This document shows, one piece after another, positions 24,101 to 33,716 of a DNA stretch of 64,000 nucleotides. The notes beneath the pieces are model-generated. The model was not told the origin of the DNA and made no database searches. It saw only the letters and a program-made list of their open reading frames with translations. Origin of the DNA: Megalobrama amblycephala (Eukaryota > Chordata > Actinopteri > Cypriniformes > Xenocyprididae). How positions within the stretch are numbered: position 1 is the stretch's first letter; each line of letters opens with the position of its first letter. Location of the stretch: positions 3,076,001 through 3,140,000 of the forward strand of contig NC_063061.1 in NCBI RefSeq assembly GCF_018812025.1, given 5' to 3'. The translations under genes and the position numbers were made by a program.

Positions 24101-25326
24101 CCTGGAATGTTTTCATCAAAAACCTTAATTTCTTTTCGACTGAAGAAAGAAGGACATGGACATCTTGGATGACATGGGGGTGAGTAAATTATCAGGAAAA
24201 TTTAATTTGAAAGTGGACTAATCCTTTAACTGCTGTTATGAATATTTTGTATTCCCCATATTGCTTCTTAAGACAAAACTTAAAAAGAATTCAAATTCGT
24301 GAAAATAATCTTCTTAAAAACTAGAGCTGTCACTAATTATCATTTTGGTAATCAAGTAATCGGTTGATAATTTTGAAGATTAATCGAGTAATCAGGTTTT
24401 TTTGTGTGTGTGTGGTAATAAAAATAGACCTAAGTGAACAAAAGCCATTAAAATGACTTGAAATACATGTATAATAACAATGAGGCAATAATAATTGGTT
24501 CAAATAAAGTATCTAAAGCAAGTAATCATTTGGTTTTGTTGAACAACACTGTTAAAATACATAATGTAATATACATAATATAAGCAATCAACTTAAGTAC
24601 ATTATAACAAATGCCAACGACCTGGTGATTGTTGTTGTGACACTTCCAACTTCCAACATGATCCATTCCTTGTTTATTATTGGCCAAAATACATTTAATT
24701 CTAATGTCCATTTAATCTTTAATATTTGGCCACTTCTTTATGATAGAAATGCTACAGACATTGTCATTTCTTGAACAACATGTGGACATCAAAACATGCA
24801 AACTCAGAGCGAGGGTTTAAACTTTTATTTTGAAATTGAGATGAACAAAAGTGAACAACAGCAACCCAAACAGCATATGCAGAGATGGAGTTTGTCATTC
24901 TGAAACGCAGTGCATATATTTATTTAGAATCTTCTTTTGTGTTCATTTTTGGGTGAACTATCCCTTTAAGAAAAATATTTGAGAACCTCCTAAGTTTTTT
25001 TTTGTTGTTGTTGTTGTTTGTTTGTTTTTTTCAAGAATTGCGCTTAGGAACATTTTGTGAATCTGGTCCCAGAAGCATGCTTATGACCTGAAGTTTATAA
25101 TATCTTTGTACACAAGATTTGTAATCTAAGTTTCCATTCTACTTTTCAGTCAGAGGCATTGCAGAACATCCAGAAAGAATCCGACGGCATCCTCAGTGCA
25201 TACCGCCACTTCTTCGACGAAATGCTCGTCAACAATGATGTGGATGAGAGCGTTAAGGGTGTAGAGGAGGCCATCGAGAGAGCCTCCTCGACCCCACAGT
25301 GGGTACCAATCTCATGGGTGTACTAA
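12061..25326 (+). CDS. mpp1: mpp1: membrane palmitoylated protein 1 (p55 MAGUK), 11 exons, 5' end missing
   Basis: MPP1 is a membrane-associated guanylate-kinase homologue scaffold. In mammals it links protein 4.1 and glycophorin C at the erythrocyte membrane. Exons read from clear AG..GT junctions: 12061-12189, 14682-14760, 16178-16263, 17092-17160, 19329-19525, 19641-19747, 19844-19924, 21460-21540, 22379-22581, 22769-22843, 25150-25326. Phases are consistent throughout and give 427 codons plus TAA. Order: linker, PDZ (residues 44-121 of the visible part), SH3 (about 122-187), HOOK/4.1-binding basic stretch [17 protein letters not shown], guanylate-kinase-like domain to the C-terminal WVPISWVY. 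Human MPP1 is 466 aa, so about 40 N-terminal residues are missing. An ATG in good context (GCCGCCATG, 12067) lies just inside the first visible exon, but the preceding acceptor and the family alignment suggest it is internal. The terminal exon has a second copy at 44192-44368. Confidence 0.95.
12783..12870 (-). mobile_element. tRNA-derived SINE head (minus strand)
   Basis: On the minus strand an A-box-like TAGTTCAATTGGCAGAGCA (about 12849-12867) is followed by a variable loop and a B-box-like GTGGGTTCGATGCCA (about 12790-12804). That is the internal RNA polymerase III promoter layout of a tRNA. No intact cloverleaf or CCA end is apparent, so it is a tRNA-derived repeat and not a functional tRNA. 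It lies within the insertion that interrupts the minisatellite. Confidence 0.7.
13221..13735. mobile_element. 515-bp inverted-repeat element (MITE) inside the minisatellite
   Basis: The left end TAGCCGCTTTTCCA and the inverted right end TAGCTGCTTTTCCA match, followed by shared TCGGGCCGAACGG. The internal arms continue as imperfect inverted repeats (GCCGTGCC, CCGGGCCA blocks). GC content is well above the surrounding array. No open frame codes for a transposase. The minisatellite resumes directly on both sides, showing insertion into an existing array. Confidence 0.8.
14682..17160 (+). CDS. mpp1: mpp1 PDZ domain exons (three exons)
   Basis: Exons 14682-14760, 16178-16263 and 17092-17160 encode the PDZ domain. 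The carboxylate-binding loop reads GVTLKLN (GITLKLN in mammals). It is followed by [13 protein letters not shown], then [12 protein letters not shown], then DQLQKIL, and the last strand [12 protein letters not shown]. In mammals this domain binds the C-terminus of glycophorin C. The acceptor at 16177 follows a very long poly-T tract. The last PDZ exon ends PMACE instead of the mammalian LPALQ, which may reflect divergence at the exon edge. Confidence 0.93.
14816..16106. mobile_element. Interspersed element with TAGGGATGTCC ends, in an mpp1 intron
   Basis: The left end (TAGGGATGTCCTGAGCCCGATCGG) is matched in reverse by GATC.GGGACATCCCT near 16090-16106. The ends and length (about 1.29 kb) suit a non-autonomous hAT-like element. 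The flanks (TTTCCATT against CTTTCCTT) are only roughly similar, so the target duplication is uncertain. An internal palindrome-like segment around 15265-15385 pairs GAGGCTTGCCTCCTCT with AGAGGAGGCAATGCCTC. Confidence 0.6.
16264..17091 (+). other. mpp1 intron with no further features
   Basis: AT-rich sequence between the second and third PDZ exons. I see no repeat with clear ends and no coding signal. Confidence 0.6.
17218..17242. repeat. (TA)n microsatellite
   Basis: About 12 TA dinucleotides in the mpp1 intron following the third PDZ exon. Confidence 0.9.
17615..17695. repeat. (ATCT)n microsatellite
   Basis: About 20 uninterrupted ATCT units in an mpp1 intron, followed by degenerate TGTC units to about 17740. 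It is likely polymorphic in length. Confidence 0.95.
18130..19210. repeat. AGTATACTT-rich repeat split by a TTAA-family fragment
   Basis: Segments 18130-18480 and 19000-19210 are dense in AGTATACTT/GTGTACTT strings and probably formed one element. Between them, 18484-19000 matches the family at 36579-37540 and 38113-40384 (GTGCCC...ACAAGATGTAATGTAAGTCT, then GAATGTGTCTGTGAAGTTTC). A right-hand boundary lies near CCCCTTTAAACG. This segment carries an open stretch containing [16 protein letters not shown], probably decayed transposon coding DNA. Confidence 0.6.
19329..19747 (+). CDS. mpp1: mpp1 SH3 and HOOK exons
   Basis: The exon 19329-19525 encodes an SH3 domain with the RAQFDYDP (ALYDY-type) motif, the acidic/RT-loop segment, NWWQGKV and [11 protein letters not shown]. 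The Trp codon is split across the intron (TG|G). The exon 19641-19747 supplies the lysine-rich HOOK segment, which binds the FERM domain of protein 4.1 in the mammalian orthologue. Both sequences are close to human MPP1 in order and spacing. Confidence 0.93.
19844..25326 (+). CDS. mpp1: mpp1 guanylate-kinase-like domain exons
   Basis: Exons 19844-19924, 21460-21540, 22379-22581, 22769-22843 and 25150-25326 encode the GK domain. The nucleotide-loop position reads [12 protein letters not shown], lacking the Lys of GxxGxGKS in active guanylate kinases. That fits MAGUK GK domains, which act as protein-binding modules. Other landmarks are [31 protein letters not shown] and [14 protein letters not shown], with the C-terminal [12 protein letters not shown]. 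The intron 22844-25149 is packed with TTAA elements. Confidence 0.93.
19925..21459 (+). other. mpp1 intron; only degraded repeats
   Basis: There is a poly-T tract at about 21163-21193. The sequence near 20130-20290 resembles commonly dispersed fish sequence but has no identifiable ends here. No exon was seen. Confidence 0.5.
21541..22378 (+). other. mpp1 intron with degenerate GATTC-rich repeat
   Basis: About 21825-21930 contains a run of CGATTC/GATTCC units (GTATCGATACAGG.. then repeated TTCGATTCC), a dispersed fish repeat signature. The remainder is AT-rich and has no coding signal. Confidence 0.5.
22901..23455. mobile_element. TTAA-family element with AGTTCACCCA ends
   Basis: It starts TTAAAGTGATAGTTCACCC and ends GGGTGAACTATCCCTTTCA. 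The right TTAA appears mutated to TTCA. Long imperfect inverted arms are visible, for example the GAGCCAGGATATT, CTCCAGG and GGGCTTCAAAATC blocks in both orientations. No transposase is present. It lies in the last mpp1 intron. Confidence 0.75.
23471..24229. mobile_element. 759-bp TTAA-flanked foldback MITE
   Basis: TTAA on both sides encloses ends AAAGGATTAGTTCACTTTC and its inverse. The arms stay complementary for hundreds of bases (ACCCCCATGTCATCCAAGATG, GTCCATGTCCTTC, TTGAAGGTCAAAATTACAG each occur inverted in the other arm), so the transcript could form a very long hairpin. A rearranged relative lies at about 41845-42190. Confidence 0.85.
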
Positions 25327-25850
25327 AAACCCCAGTCTCTTTCCTCAATCTCCCCTCCCAAAATACCACACGAGTGAACCACTCTCACACGGTCATCAAG
25401 ACAGTTTGCACATGAATAAGTGGTTTATAGAATGTTTGAAAAAAGCAATAAGTTTGTTCTTTTTGTTTAATATGTGAATGATTTTCAAATGCCAGAGTGC
25501 TGTAACCGTACCAGTACAGTATATATATAGCATTAAGCGATGACATTGTTAGCGATGCAAAAAGGACCTCTACTGTGATTCCAAATACCACTCAGTTCAT
25601 TAAGGTCTGTTGGTTTTTGATCTTCCCTGGAGTTTCAATGTGTTTTTATACCATGTGCCATGGTGTTCTTCTTAAATATAATTACATTAAAAGAAAACAT
25701 GTTAAAAACACAGGGAAATAGTATCAATCTATATTTGAAAGCAGGTTTGTCTTGTCCTGAAATGTTTCTCATAATGATGTATGTATTTACCTCAAGTCAA
25801 AATGTAAGGCACTTTTAAAAGAACTGAATAAACGTCTCCCTACACTTCAG
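25327..25850 (+). other. mpp1: mpp1 3' untranslated region and polyadenylation signal
   Basis: The sequence following the TAA is free of repeats until a canonical AATAAA at 25827-25832. Cleavage would be expected roughly 15-25 bases later. The same UTR and AATAAA occur in the duplicated copy downstream of 44368. Confidence 0.7.
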
Positions 25851-26076
25851 TTGTGACTCTCTGTGTTAAAGAAAGGAAAACTGGTACCGTGACTATAGCC
25901 GTATTTAACCCTGTTAAACAGTTGATATTTCTGGGAGGAAACAGACTTTTGTTCTACAGTACAGAAGTTCTGTCAGGTCTACAGACTTTGATAATATGAG
26001 TTTTAAGCAATAGCCAGAATAAATGACTGTCCAAAACCCCAACACAATTCCACTTTTAATGGAAAACTTATGATAA

Positions 26077-26829
26077 ACAGTCATGCTCAAAAGTTTACAT
26101 ACCCCGTGCAGAATCTGCAAAATGTTCATTTTTTTTTACAAAATAAGAGGGATCATACAAAATGCATCTTATTTTTTATTTACAGTAGTACTGTCCTGAA
26201 TAAGGTATTTTACATAAAAGTATATAAAAGCTGTATGATTTTGAGATCCATCTTTTTTTGCTCCAGAAGGAAACACGATGCATTAAGAACCAGGGGGTGT
26301 AAACTTTTTGAATTTGAAGATCAAGGTAAATTGTTCTTAATTTGTCTTCTGGGAGACATGTAAGTATTTTCTGTTGCTTCTGAAGGGCAGTACTAAATTA
26401 AAAAATTATATTTAAACAAAACGTAAACATATATATATATATACACGTCTTCATCCTGTTCATCCTCAGTGTGAAAAGATGGATCACAAAATCATACAGT
26501 CACTGCTGTAAAGGGTTCAAATATGCAAAAGATGCTGGAAAATCAAATTTGCAGGACCTGAAGGATTTTTCTGAAGAACAGAGCTCAGTTTAACTGCTCA
26601 GGACAAACAAGAGACTCATGAAGAATCACAAAACAAACAGCTGTGGATTATAACCACACACAGTATTAAGAATATGTAAACTTTTGAACAGTCATTTTTA
26701 TAAATTCAGCTATCTTTTTTTTTTTCTTTTTTTTTTTTTAATCTTGTGGAATATATGTAAACATATTTTATGTAAAATATCTTATTCAGGACAGAACTAA
26801 ATTAAAAAAAAAACACACACATTTTGTAA
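26077..26829. mobile_element. MITE with CAGTCATGCTCAAAAG end, right end lost
   Basis: The left end ACAGTCATGCTCAAAAGTTT and the body match the complete element at 45119-46003. The inverted right end is absent: similarity stops after ACATTTTGTA and a Tc1 transposase fragment follows. This also marks the right limit of the duplicated block. Confidence 0.75.
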
Positions 26830-26831
26830 TG

Positions 26832-26980
26832 CAAGTAACGCAAGACACATGAAAGCCTGCATGGAGTTTGCCAAGATGGTGAGAAATAAGATTCTCTGGT
26901 CTGATGAGAGCAAGATAGAACTTTTTGGCCTTAATTCTAAGCGGTATGTGTGGAGAAAACCAGGCACTGCTCATCAGATC
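26832..26980 (+). pseudogene. Fragment of a Tc1/mariner transposase
   Basis: One frame translates as HMKACMEFAKMVRNK, then ILWSDESKIELFG, then SKRYVWRKPGTAHQ. This is the region around the second catalytic Asp of Tc1-type DDE transposases (WSDE.KIELFG...VWRKPGTA). The frame is short and not connected to the rest of a transposase. No inverted repeats belong to it, so it is a dead fragment abutting the truncated MITE. Confidence 0.85.
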
Positions 26981-27227
26981 TTTCTTTTTCTGCCATATAA
27001 GGTAAAAAAATTGTAAAGTATGTAAGTTTAAGCTTTAAACAGATTTTTATTGATTTCTGTAGTATACTCAAAAACTTATGAACATCTGTCCCTGTAACAT
27101 CCAGACAAGATTCAAGTTTCCTGTGAGATTTGTGCTCAATACTACATTTAAATGTTGAGGTAGTTGATGATGTGTTAACACGTTTTTTATTTCTTAATTT
27201 ATCAACAGTACTAACGAAGAAATAAAA

Positions 27228-28245
27228 TACACTGCCCTCCAAAAGTTTGGAAACGCCCTAGAAAAGTGGGGTTTTGGACAATATTGGCATGAATCCTTCT
27301 TAATTTGTGATAATTTTGCACTGATAAGGGACAACACAAACTACGAAAACATATTTTATTACATAAACAGTTTATACATAGAAAAAAACTTACATTTTCG
27401 ATTCATCAAAATATCCACCATTAGCAGCTATCTGACCTAAACTGGGTTCTGATTGGTTCATTGTATTCTAAACTTAAAGGTGCTAAAGAGGATGTTTTGT
27501 TTTATACATTTTTGCAATATTACTTGAAACTGTCTTTACTAACTGATAAAAGACTATTTATTAGGTGCACTGAAAGTAATAATATTAATATACATCATCT
27601 GTGCACGAGGTAGGGCCTTAAAAACATCAGCCAATCGTTTGGACCTCTGGCTTGTCAATCACTGCCATGACGTTCCTTGTGCGAGACATGCGCGGCTGTG
27701 CGCTCCACTAACTTTCCACACTCCACAGGCGCCCCATGCAGTGTTTTTGTCAGGAGACAGGAGTTACAACTGCAGATTATGAGTTACCTGCGGTGAGTCC
27801 GACATAATGAATCCACTAACACGACACAGCGAATGCCGGTGGTAAACACTCGTGTTCCAATACTCGTGCACGAGTTTTGGGAGGAGTTCCCTTGAAATGA
27901 GCTGTGAAGGAGGGGGGTTGTTCTTACGCATGCGCTCATTTAAAATACCCACTAACAGTCTTTGGTTTCTCAGTCGACGAAAAGATCCTCTTTAGCACCT
28001 TTAAGGTGTGCTGACCTAGAAATCTTTTACAAACCTGGGCCAAGTTTAAACCAGTAACCAGGCATCACAGCTGGCATGACATGTATATATTGCCATTATT
28101 ATGTAATCAAAATGAAAATTATTATTGCTGGTCTTCAATGATAATGTCAAGTTACTTTAATGCACCAAAAATGATAAGGATTTATGCTGATCGTCCAAAA
28201 CCACACTTTGCCAGGGGTGTTTCCAAACTTTCGGAGGGCAGTGTA
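27228..28245. mobile_element. Tc1-like non-autonomous element with CACTGCCCTCC ends
   Basis: TA is followed by CACTGCCCTCCAAAAGTTTGGAAACGCCC and mirrored by GTTTCCAAACTTTCGGAGGGCAGTG then TA. TA target duplication and these ends are typical of Tc1/mariner MITEs. It contains a nested TTAA element (27474-28004). Without it the element would be about 490 bp. No transposase remains. Confidence 0.85.
27474..28004. mobile_element. TTAA element nested in the Tc1-like element
   Basis: It is bounded by TTAA at 27474-27477 and 28001-28004. Ends are AAGGTGCTAAAGAGGAT and inverted ATCCTCTTTAGCACCTT. Removing it with one TTAA rejoins TTCTAAAC-TTAA-GGTGTGCTG, giving a clean reconstruction of the host element. 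This insertion is younger than its host. Confidence 0.85.
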
Positions 28246-28589
28246 CATGTGTTTACTGGAGCTCCACTGTTAGCTATACATAAAACGTTTTGTTACAGCA
28301 AATTCACAAATGTACTTTGCTGTCTAGTGTCTTTACAACTTTAACAATTCAACAGTTTACTCTACAGTAGTTCATCAAATGCGATTTTAACACAAGAGAC
28401 TGTGTTTTGCGGCATGTCTCAAGCTCCATACCTTCAAACTGCTGACTGCGGTCACGCCATCTGCGCTTCGGGGAAACGCGGTCACGCCATCTATGCTTTA
28501 AAATGTATTGCGCGTCTACGTGAGGTTGCGTGGTAGGTGTTTCGTGTCGGTAAAAATATTTTTAAAATTCATTAAAAAAATAAATAAAA

Positions 28590-30964
28590 TCAAACTGTTT
28601 ACTGCAAACTTCACATGATTCTTGTTATACATGTTCCCAAGAACCACTGTGGTGATTTTCATGTTCTTTTACTGTTTTATTATTTAATAATTACATGCCA
28701 AAGTTATGACAAATATGGTTTACGTTGCTATACAGACACATTTGAAAAATTCATAAAATAGGAAATCAATTTGTTTTCTGCAAATTCCACCTGATTCTTG
28801 TTCTACATCTCCCCAAGAACCACTGTTGTGATTTTCATGTTCTTTTACTGTTTTATTATTTAATAATTACATGCCAAAGTTATGACAAATATGGTTTACG
28901 TTGCTTTACAGACACATTTTAAAAATTCATAAAAATATGAAATCAATTTGTTTTCTGCAAACTTCACATGATTCTTGTTCTACATGTTCCCAAGAACCAC
29001 TGTGGTGATTTTCATGTTCTTTTACTGTTTTATTATTTAATAATTACATGCCAAATTTATGACATATATGGTTTACGTTGCTATACAGACACATTTTAAA
29101 AATTCATAAAAATATGAAATCAATTTGTTTTCTGCAAACTCCACCTGATTCTTGTTCTACATCTCCCCAAGAACCACTGTGGTGATTTTCATGTTCTTTT
29201 ACTGTTTTATTATTTAATAATTACATGCCAAAATTATGACAAATATGGTTTATGTTGCTATACAGACATTTAAAAAATTCATAAAAATATGAAATCAATT
29301 TGTTTTCTGCAAACTCCACCTGATTCTTGTTCTACATCTCCCCAAGAACCACTGTTGTGATTTTCATGTTCTTTTACTGTTTTATTATTTAATAATTACA
29401 TGCCAAAGTTATGACAAATATGGTTTACGTTGCTATACAGACACATTTTAAAAATTCATAAAAATATGAAATCAATTTGTTTTCTGCAAACTTCACATGA
29501 TTCTTGTTCTACATCTCCCCAAGAACCACTGTTGTGATTTTCATGTTCTTTTACTGTTTTATTATTTAATAATTACATGCCAAAGTTATGACAAATATGG
29601 TTTACGTTGCTATACAGACACATTTTAAAAATTCATAAAAATATGAAATCAATTTGTTTTCTGCAAACTCCACCTGATTCTTGTTCTACATCTCCCCAAG
29701 AACCACTGTTGTGATTTTCATGTTCTTTTACTGTTTTATTATTTAATAATTACATGCCAAAGTTATGACATATATGGTTTATGTTGCTATACAGACACAT
29801 TTTAAAACTTCATAAAAATATGAAATCAATTTGTTTTCTGCAAACTCCACCTGATTCTTGTTCTACATCTCCCCAAGAACCACTGTGATGATTTTCATGT
29901 TCTTTTACTGTTTTATTATTTAATAATTACATGCCAAAGATATGACAAATATGGTTTACGTTGCTATACAGACACATTTTAAAATTCATAAAAATATGAA
30001 ATCAATTTGTTTTCTGCAAACTCCACCTTATTCTTGTTCTACATCTCCCCAAGAACCACTGTGGTGATTTTCATGTTCTTTTACTGTTTTATTATTTAAT
30101 AATTACATGCCAAAATTATGACAAATATGGTTTATGTTGCTATACAGACACATTTTAAAATTCATAAAAATATGAAATCAATTTGTTTTCTGCAAACTCC
30201 ACCTGATTCTTGTTCTACATCTCCCCAAGAACCACTGTGGTGATTTTCATGTTCTTTTACTGTTTTATTATTTAATAATTACATGTCAAAGATATGACAA
30301 ATATGGTTTACGTTGCTATACAGACACATTTTAAAAATTCATAAAAATATGAAATCAATTTGTTTTCTGCAAACTTCACATGATTCTTGTTCTACATCTC
30401 CCCAAGAACCACTGTTGTGATTTTCATGTTCTTTTACTGTTTTATTATTTAATAATTACATGCCAAAGTTATGACATATATGGTTTATGTTGCTATACAG
30501 ACACATTTTAAAACTTCATAAAAATATGAAATCAATTTGTTTTCTGCAAACTCCACCTTATTCTTGTTCTACATCTCCCCAAGAACCACTGTGATGATTT
30601 TCATGTTCTTTTACTGTTTTATTATTTAATAATTACATGTCAAAGATATGACAAATATGGTTTATGTTGCTATACAGACACATTTTAAAATTCATAAAAA
30701 TATGAAATCAATTTGTTTTCTGCAAACTCCACCTTATTCTTGTTCTACATCTCCCCAAGAACCACTGTGGTGATTTTCATGTTCTTTTACTGTTTTATTA
30801 TTTAATAATTACATGCCAAATTTATGACAAATATGGTTTACGTTGCTATACAGACACATTTAAAAAATTAATAAAAATGTGAAATAAATTTGTTTTCTGC
30901 AAACTCCACCTGATTCTTGTTCTACATCTCCCCAAGAACCACTGTTGTGATTTTCATGTTCTTA
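28590..30964 (+). repeat. 14-copy tandem array, period 175-177 bp (left arm)
   Basis: Counting from the GAACCACTGT anchor, units start at 28641, 28817, 28994, 29171, 29346, 29523, 29700, 29877, 30053, 30229, 30406, 30583, 30759 and 30936. Variant positions (GTGATGATT at 29877 and 30583; the ATATATGG..AAAACTTC variant near 29766 and 30475) recur about 706-709 bp apart, so a four-unit higher-order repeat is present. Confidence 0.92.
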
Positions 30965-31362
30965 CAAAGGAGATTTAAAGGCTCAGTGATCTTCTGCGCT
31001 GCTGTTCTCTAATGTTTTAAAGTTACTACTGAGGTAGTTTTGACACTGTGAAATATTTTATTACATTATTATTGTTTTATAAAAACATTATTTGTTGTAT
31101 TTTGGCACTCCTGTAATCCAGTGTTGGCACTGGTAAATCTTTATTCAGCAACGTTTACACTTTACAGAAAGTAATTTTTATATCAGATTGCATAGGCTTA
31201 GTTTCATTTTACTGTACAGTACTGGAGCAGTACAGGGATTTTTATTTTCTGTGAAATTGCAGAGGTTTACTTTTAATTTTATATCAAGTTACGCATCGTA
31301 AAGTTTCATTTTTTTCTCCCTTGAAATAAATATGTTCATGTATCCTTTAAATCTCCTTTGTA
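30965..31362. repeat. Central segment bordered by short inverted repeats
   Basis: CAAAGGAGATTTAAAG at 30965 is matched by inverted CTTTAAATCTCCTTTG ending at about 31359. The enclosed ~400 bp is unrelated to the arms. It may be the original centre of the foldback element or a separate small insertion. Confidence 0.55.
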
Positions 31363-31879
31363 AAGCTTTACGGGGCATAAATAGTTCTCACTTTAGATGA
31401 GCTCACAAAAATAGATAACTGAACACTTCTAAATGTTTAATAACTACCTGAATTAATCATGAATTACAGTTAGAAAATATGTGTTAATAAAGCATTTATT
31501 AACACACTGAGTAACTATTACTATATATGCATAAATGTAAGATGCATAAATGTAAATGTAAGATGCATAAATGTACATTTAAATTGTTTATTAATCATTT
31601 ACTTACACTTTATAAATGATCTTATGAATCACTGACAATTCCTAAATAACTGGTTTGTGTATAATGTAATACTTCAGAAGTGATAAATTGATCATTCATA
31701 AAGTATGAAAATACAATTATTAAACTCATTATAGATATGATTATAAATCAAGAACAAAGCATTTATAGGTGTATTTGAAAAAAAAACTGCTTACTAATGT
31801 TCATTAATGCTTTATAAATTATGAATTAACTATTTACTAACTCTTAATGCTTCATAGTGTGAGTTATTCTAAAGTGTTA

Positions 31880-31881
<2 letters not shown>

Positions 31882-31951
<70 letters not shown>
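31882..31951. repeat. (TA)n microsatellite, about 34 units
   Basis: Uninterrupted TA run in the centre of the foldback element, just after a TAAAGTGTTACC end that belongs to the dispersed family seen at 35728 and 58409. Confidence 0.95.
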
Positions 31952-31953
<2 letters not shown>

Positions 31954-32084
31954 TCCTCTATACATTTTGGGGTGACAGTACAATATGTTTTGTTGACTTG
32001 AAAGGGGTCATAATGAAATATCTTTTCCATACAGATGTCAGAGATCATGTCTGTATGGCGAGGTAGTACTATACAATGAAAAAG

Positions 32085-33420
32085 TTAAACAACATGAAAA
32101 TCATCACAGTGGTTCTTGGGGAGATGTAGAACAAGAATCAGGTGGAGTTTGCAGAAAACAAATTGATTTCATATTTTTAATGAATTTTCAATTTGTGTCT
32201 GCATAGCAACATAAATCATATTTGTCATAAATTTGGCATGTAATTATTAAATAATAAAACAGTAAAAGAACATGAAAATCATCACAGTGGTTCTTGGGGA
32301 GATGTAGAACAAGAATCAGGTGGAGTTTGCAGAAAACAAATTTATTTCACATTTTTATTAATTTTTTAAATGTGTCTGTATAGCAACGTAAACCATATTT
32401 GTCATAATTTTGGCATGTAATTATTAAATAATAAAACAGTAAAAGAACATGAAAATCACCACAGTGGTTCTTGGGGAGATGTAGAACAAGAATAAGGTGG
32501 AGTTTGCAGAAAACAAATTGATTTCATATTTTTATGAATTTTTAAAATGTGTCTGTATAGCAACGTAAACCATATTTGTCATAACTTTGGCATGTAATTA
32601 TTAAATAATAAAACAGTAAAAGAACATGAAAATCATCAGAGTGGTTCTTGGGGAGATGTAGAACAAGAATAAGGTGGAGTTTGCAGAAAACAAATTGATT
32701 TCATATTTTATGAATTTTTAAAATGTGTCTGTATAGCAACGTAAACCATATTTGTCATAACTTTGGCATGTAATTATTAAATAATAAAACAGTAAAAGAA
32801 CATGAAAATCATCACAGTGGTTCTTGGGGAGATGTAGAACAAGAATCAGGTGGAGTTTGCAGAAAACAAATTGATTTCATATTTTTAATGAATTTTCAAT
32901 TTGTGTCTGCATAGCAACATAAATCATATTTGTCATAAATTTGGCATGTAATTATTAAATAATAAAACAGTAAAAGAACATGAAAATCATCACAGTGGTT
33001 CTTGGGGAGATGTAGAACAAGAATCAGGTGGAGTTTGCAGAAAACAAATTTATTTCACATTTTTATTAATTTTTTAAATGTGTCTGTATAGCAACGTAAA
33101 CCATATTTGTCATACATTTGGCATGTAATTATTAAATAATAAAACAGTAAAAGAACATGAACATCACCACAGTGGTTCTTGGGGAGATGTAGAACAAGAA
33201 TCAGGTGGAATTTGCAGAAAACAAATTGATTTCATATTTTTTATGAATTTTTAAAATGTGTCTGTATAGCAACGTAAACCATATTTGTCATAACTTTGGC
33301 ATGTAATTATTAAATAATAAAACAGTAAAAGAACATGAACATCACCACAGTGGTTCTTGGGGAGATGTAGAACAAGAATCATGTGAAGTTTGCAGAAAAC
33401 AGTTTGATTTTATTTATTTT
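32085..33420 (-). repeat. About 8-copy tandem array, period ~177 bp (right arm, inverted)
   Basis: Anchor GGTTCTTGGGG occurs at about 32111, 32289, 32466, 32643, 32819, 32997, 33174 and 33352. The unit is the reverse complement of the left-arm unit. A variant unit (AATGAATTTTCAATTTGTG) near 32178 recurs near 32888, 710 bp later, again a four-unit period. Confidence 0.92.
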
Positions 33421-33716
33421 TTTAATGAATTTTAAAAATATTTTTACCGACACGAAACACCTACCACGCAACCTCATGTAGACGCGCAATACATTTTAAA
33501 GCATAGATGGCGTGACCGCGTTTCTCCGAAGCGCAGATGGCGTGACCGCAGTAACTGACGCATGCATGAGTAGCATTTGCATTGGAGTACAGCCTACAGT
33601 GTTTTACTAACTGGTCTTGAAGCTTATCAAGAGTTTAGACACATAGAGCTATCTTGAAAAGAACGTATTTTTCTCCAGTGTACTGTGTAAAACATCAGTT
33701 TTTGTTTGTTTGTTTG

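Larger units (their letters stand above)
24435..26829 (+). repeat. Duplicated block, copy A (last mpp1 intron segment, terminal exon, 3'UTR, downstream)
   Basis: This block is nearly identical to 42255-45915 once the 1225-bp element at 42413-43637 is removed. The coding exon appears identical base for base. Differences are mostly indels in homopolymers and a few substitutions, such as GCCGTATTT against GCCGCATTT in the 3' region. Similarity becomes patchy after about 26400 and stops at about 26829. Confidence 0.9.
28445..33552. mobile_element. 5.1-kb foldback element with tandem-repeat arms
   Basis: The outermost ~150 bp are near-perfect inverted repeats starting ACTGCGGTCACGCCATCTG, with a second copy of GCGGTCACGCCATCT inside each end. 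The left arm then holds 14 tandem copies of a 175-177 bp unit (about 28590-30964), and the right arm about 8 copies in inverse orientation (about 32085-33420). The centre (30965-32085) is unrelated and includes a (TA)n run. Flanks AACTGCTG and AACTGACG agree at 6 of 8 positions, a possible decayed 8-bp target duplication. The layout recalls foldback elements (FB/Galileo type). No transposase is visible. Confidence 0.85.

Noticed and set aside
28590..30964. CRISPR-like regular repeat array
   Set aside because: Repeats are 175-177 bp, contiguous and without unique spacers, in a vertebrate genome; it is a tandem array in a foldback element.
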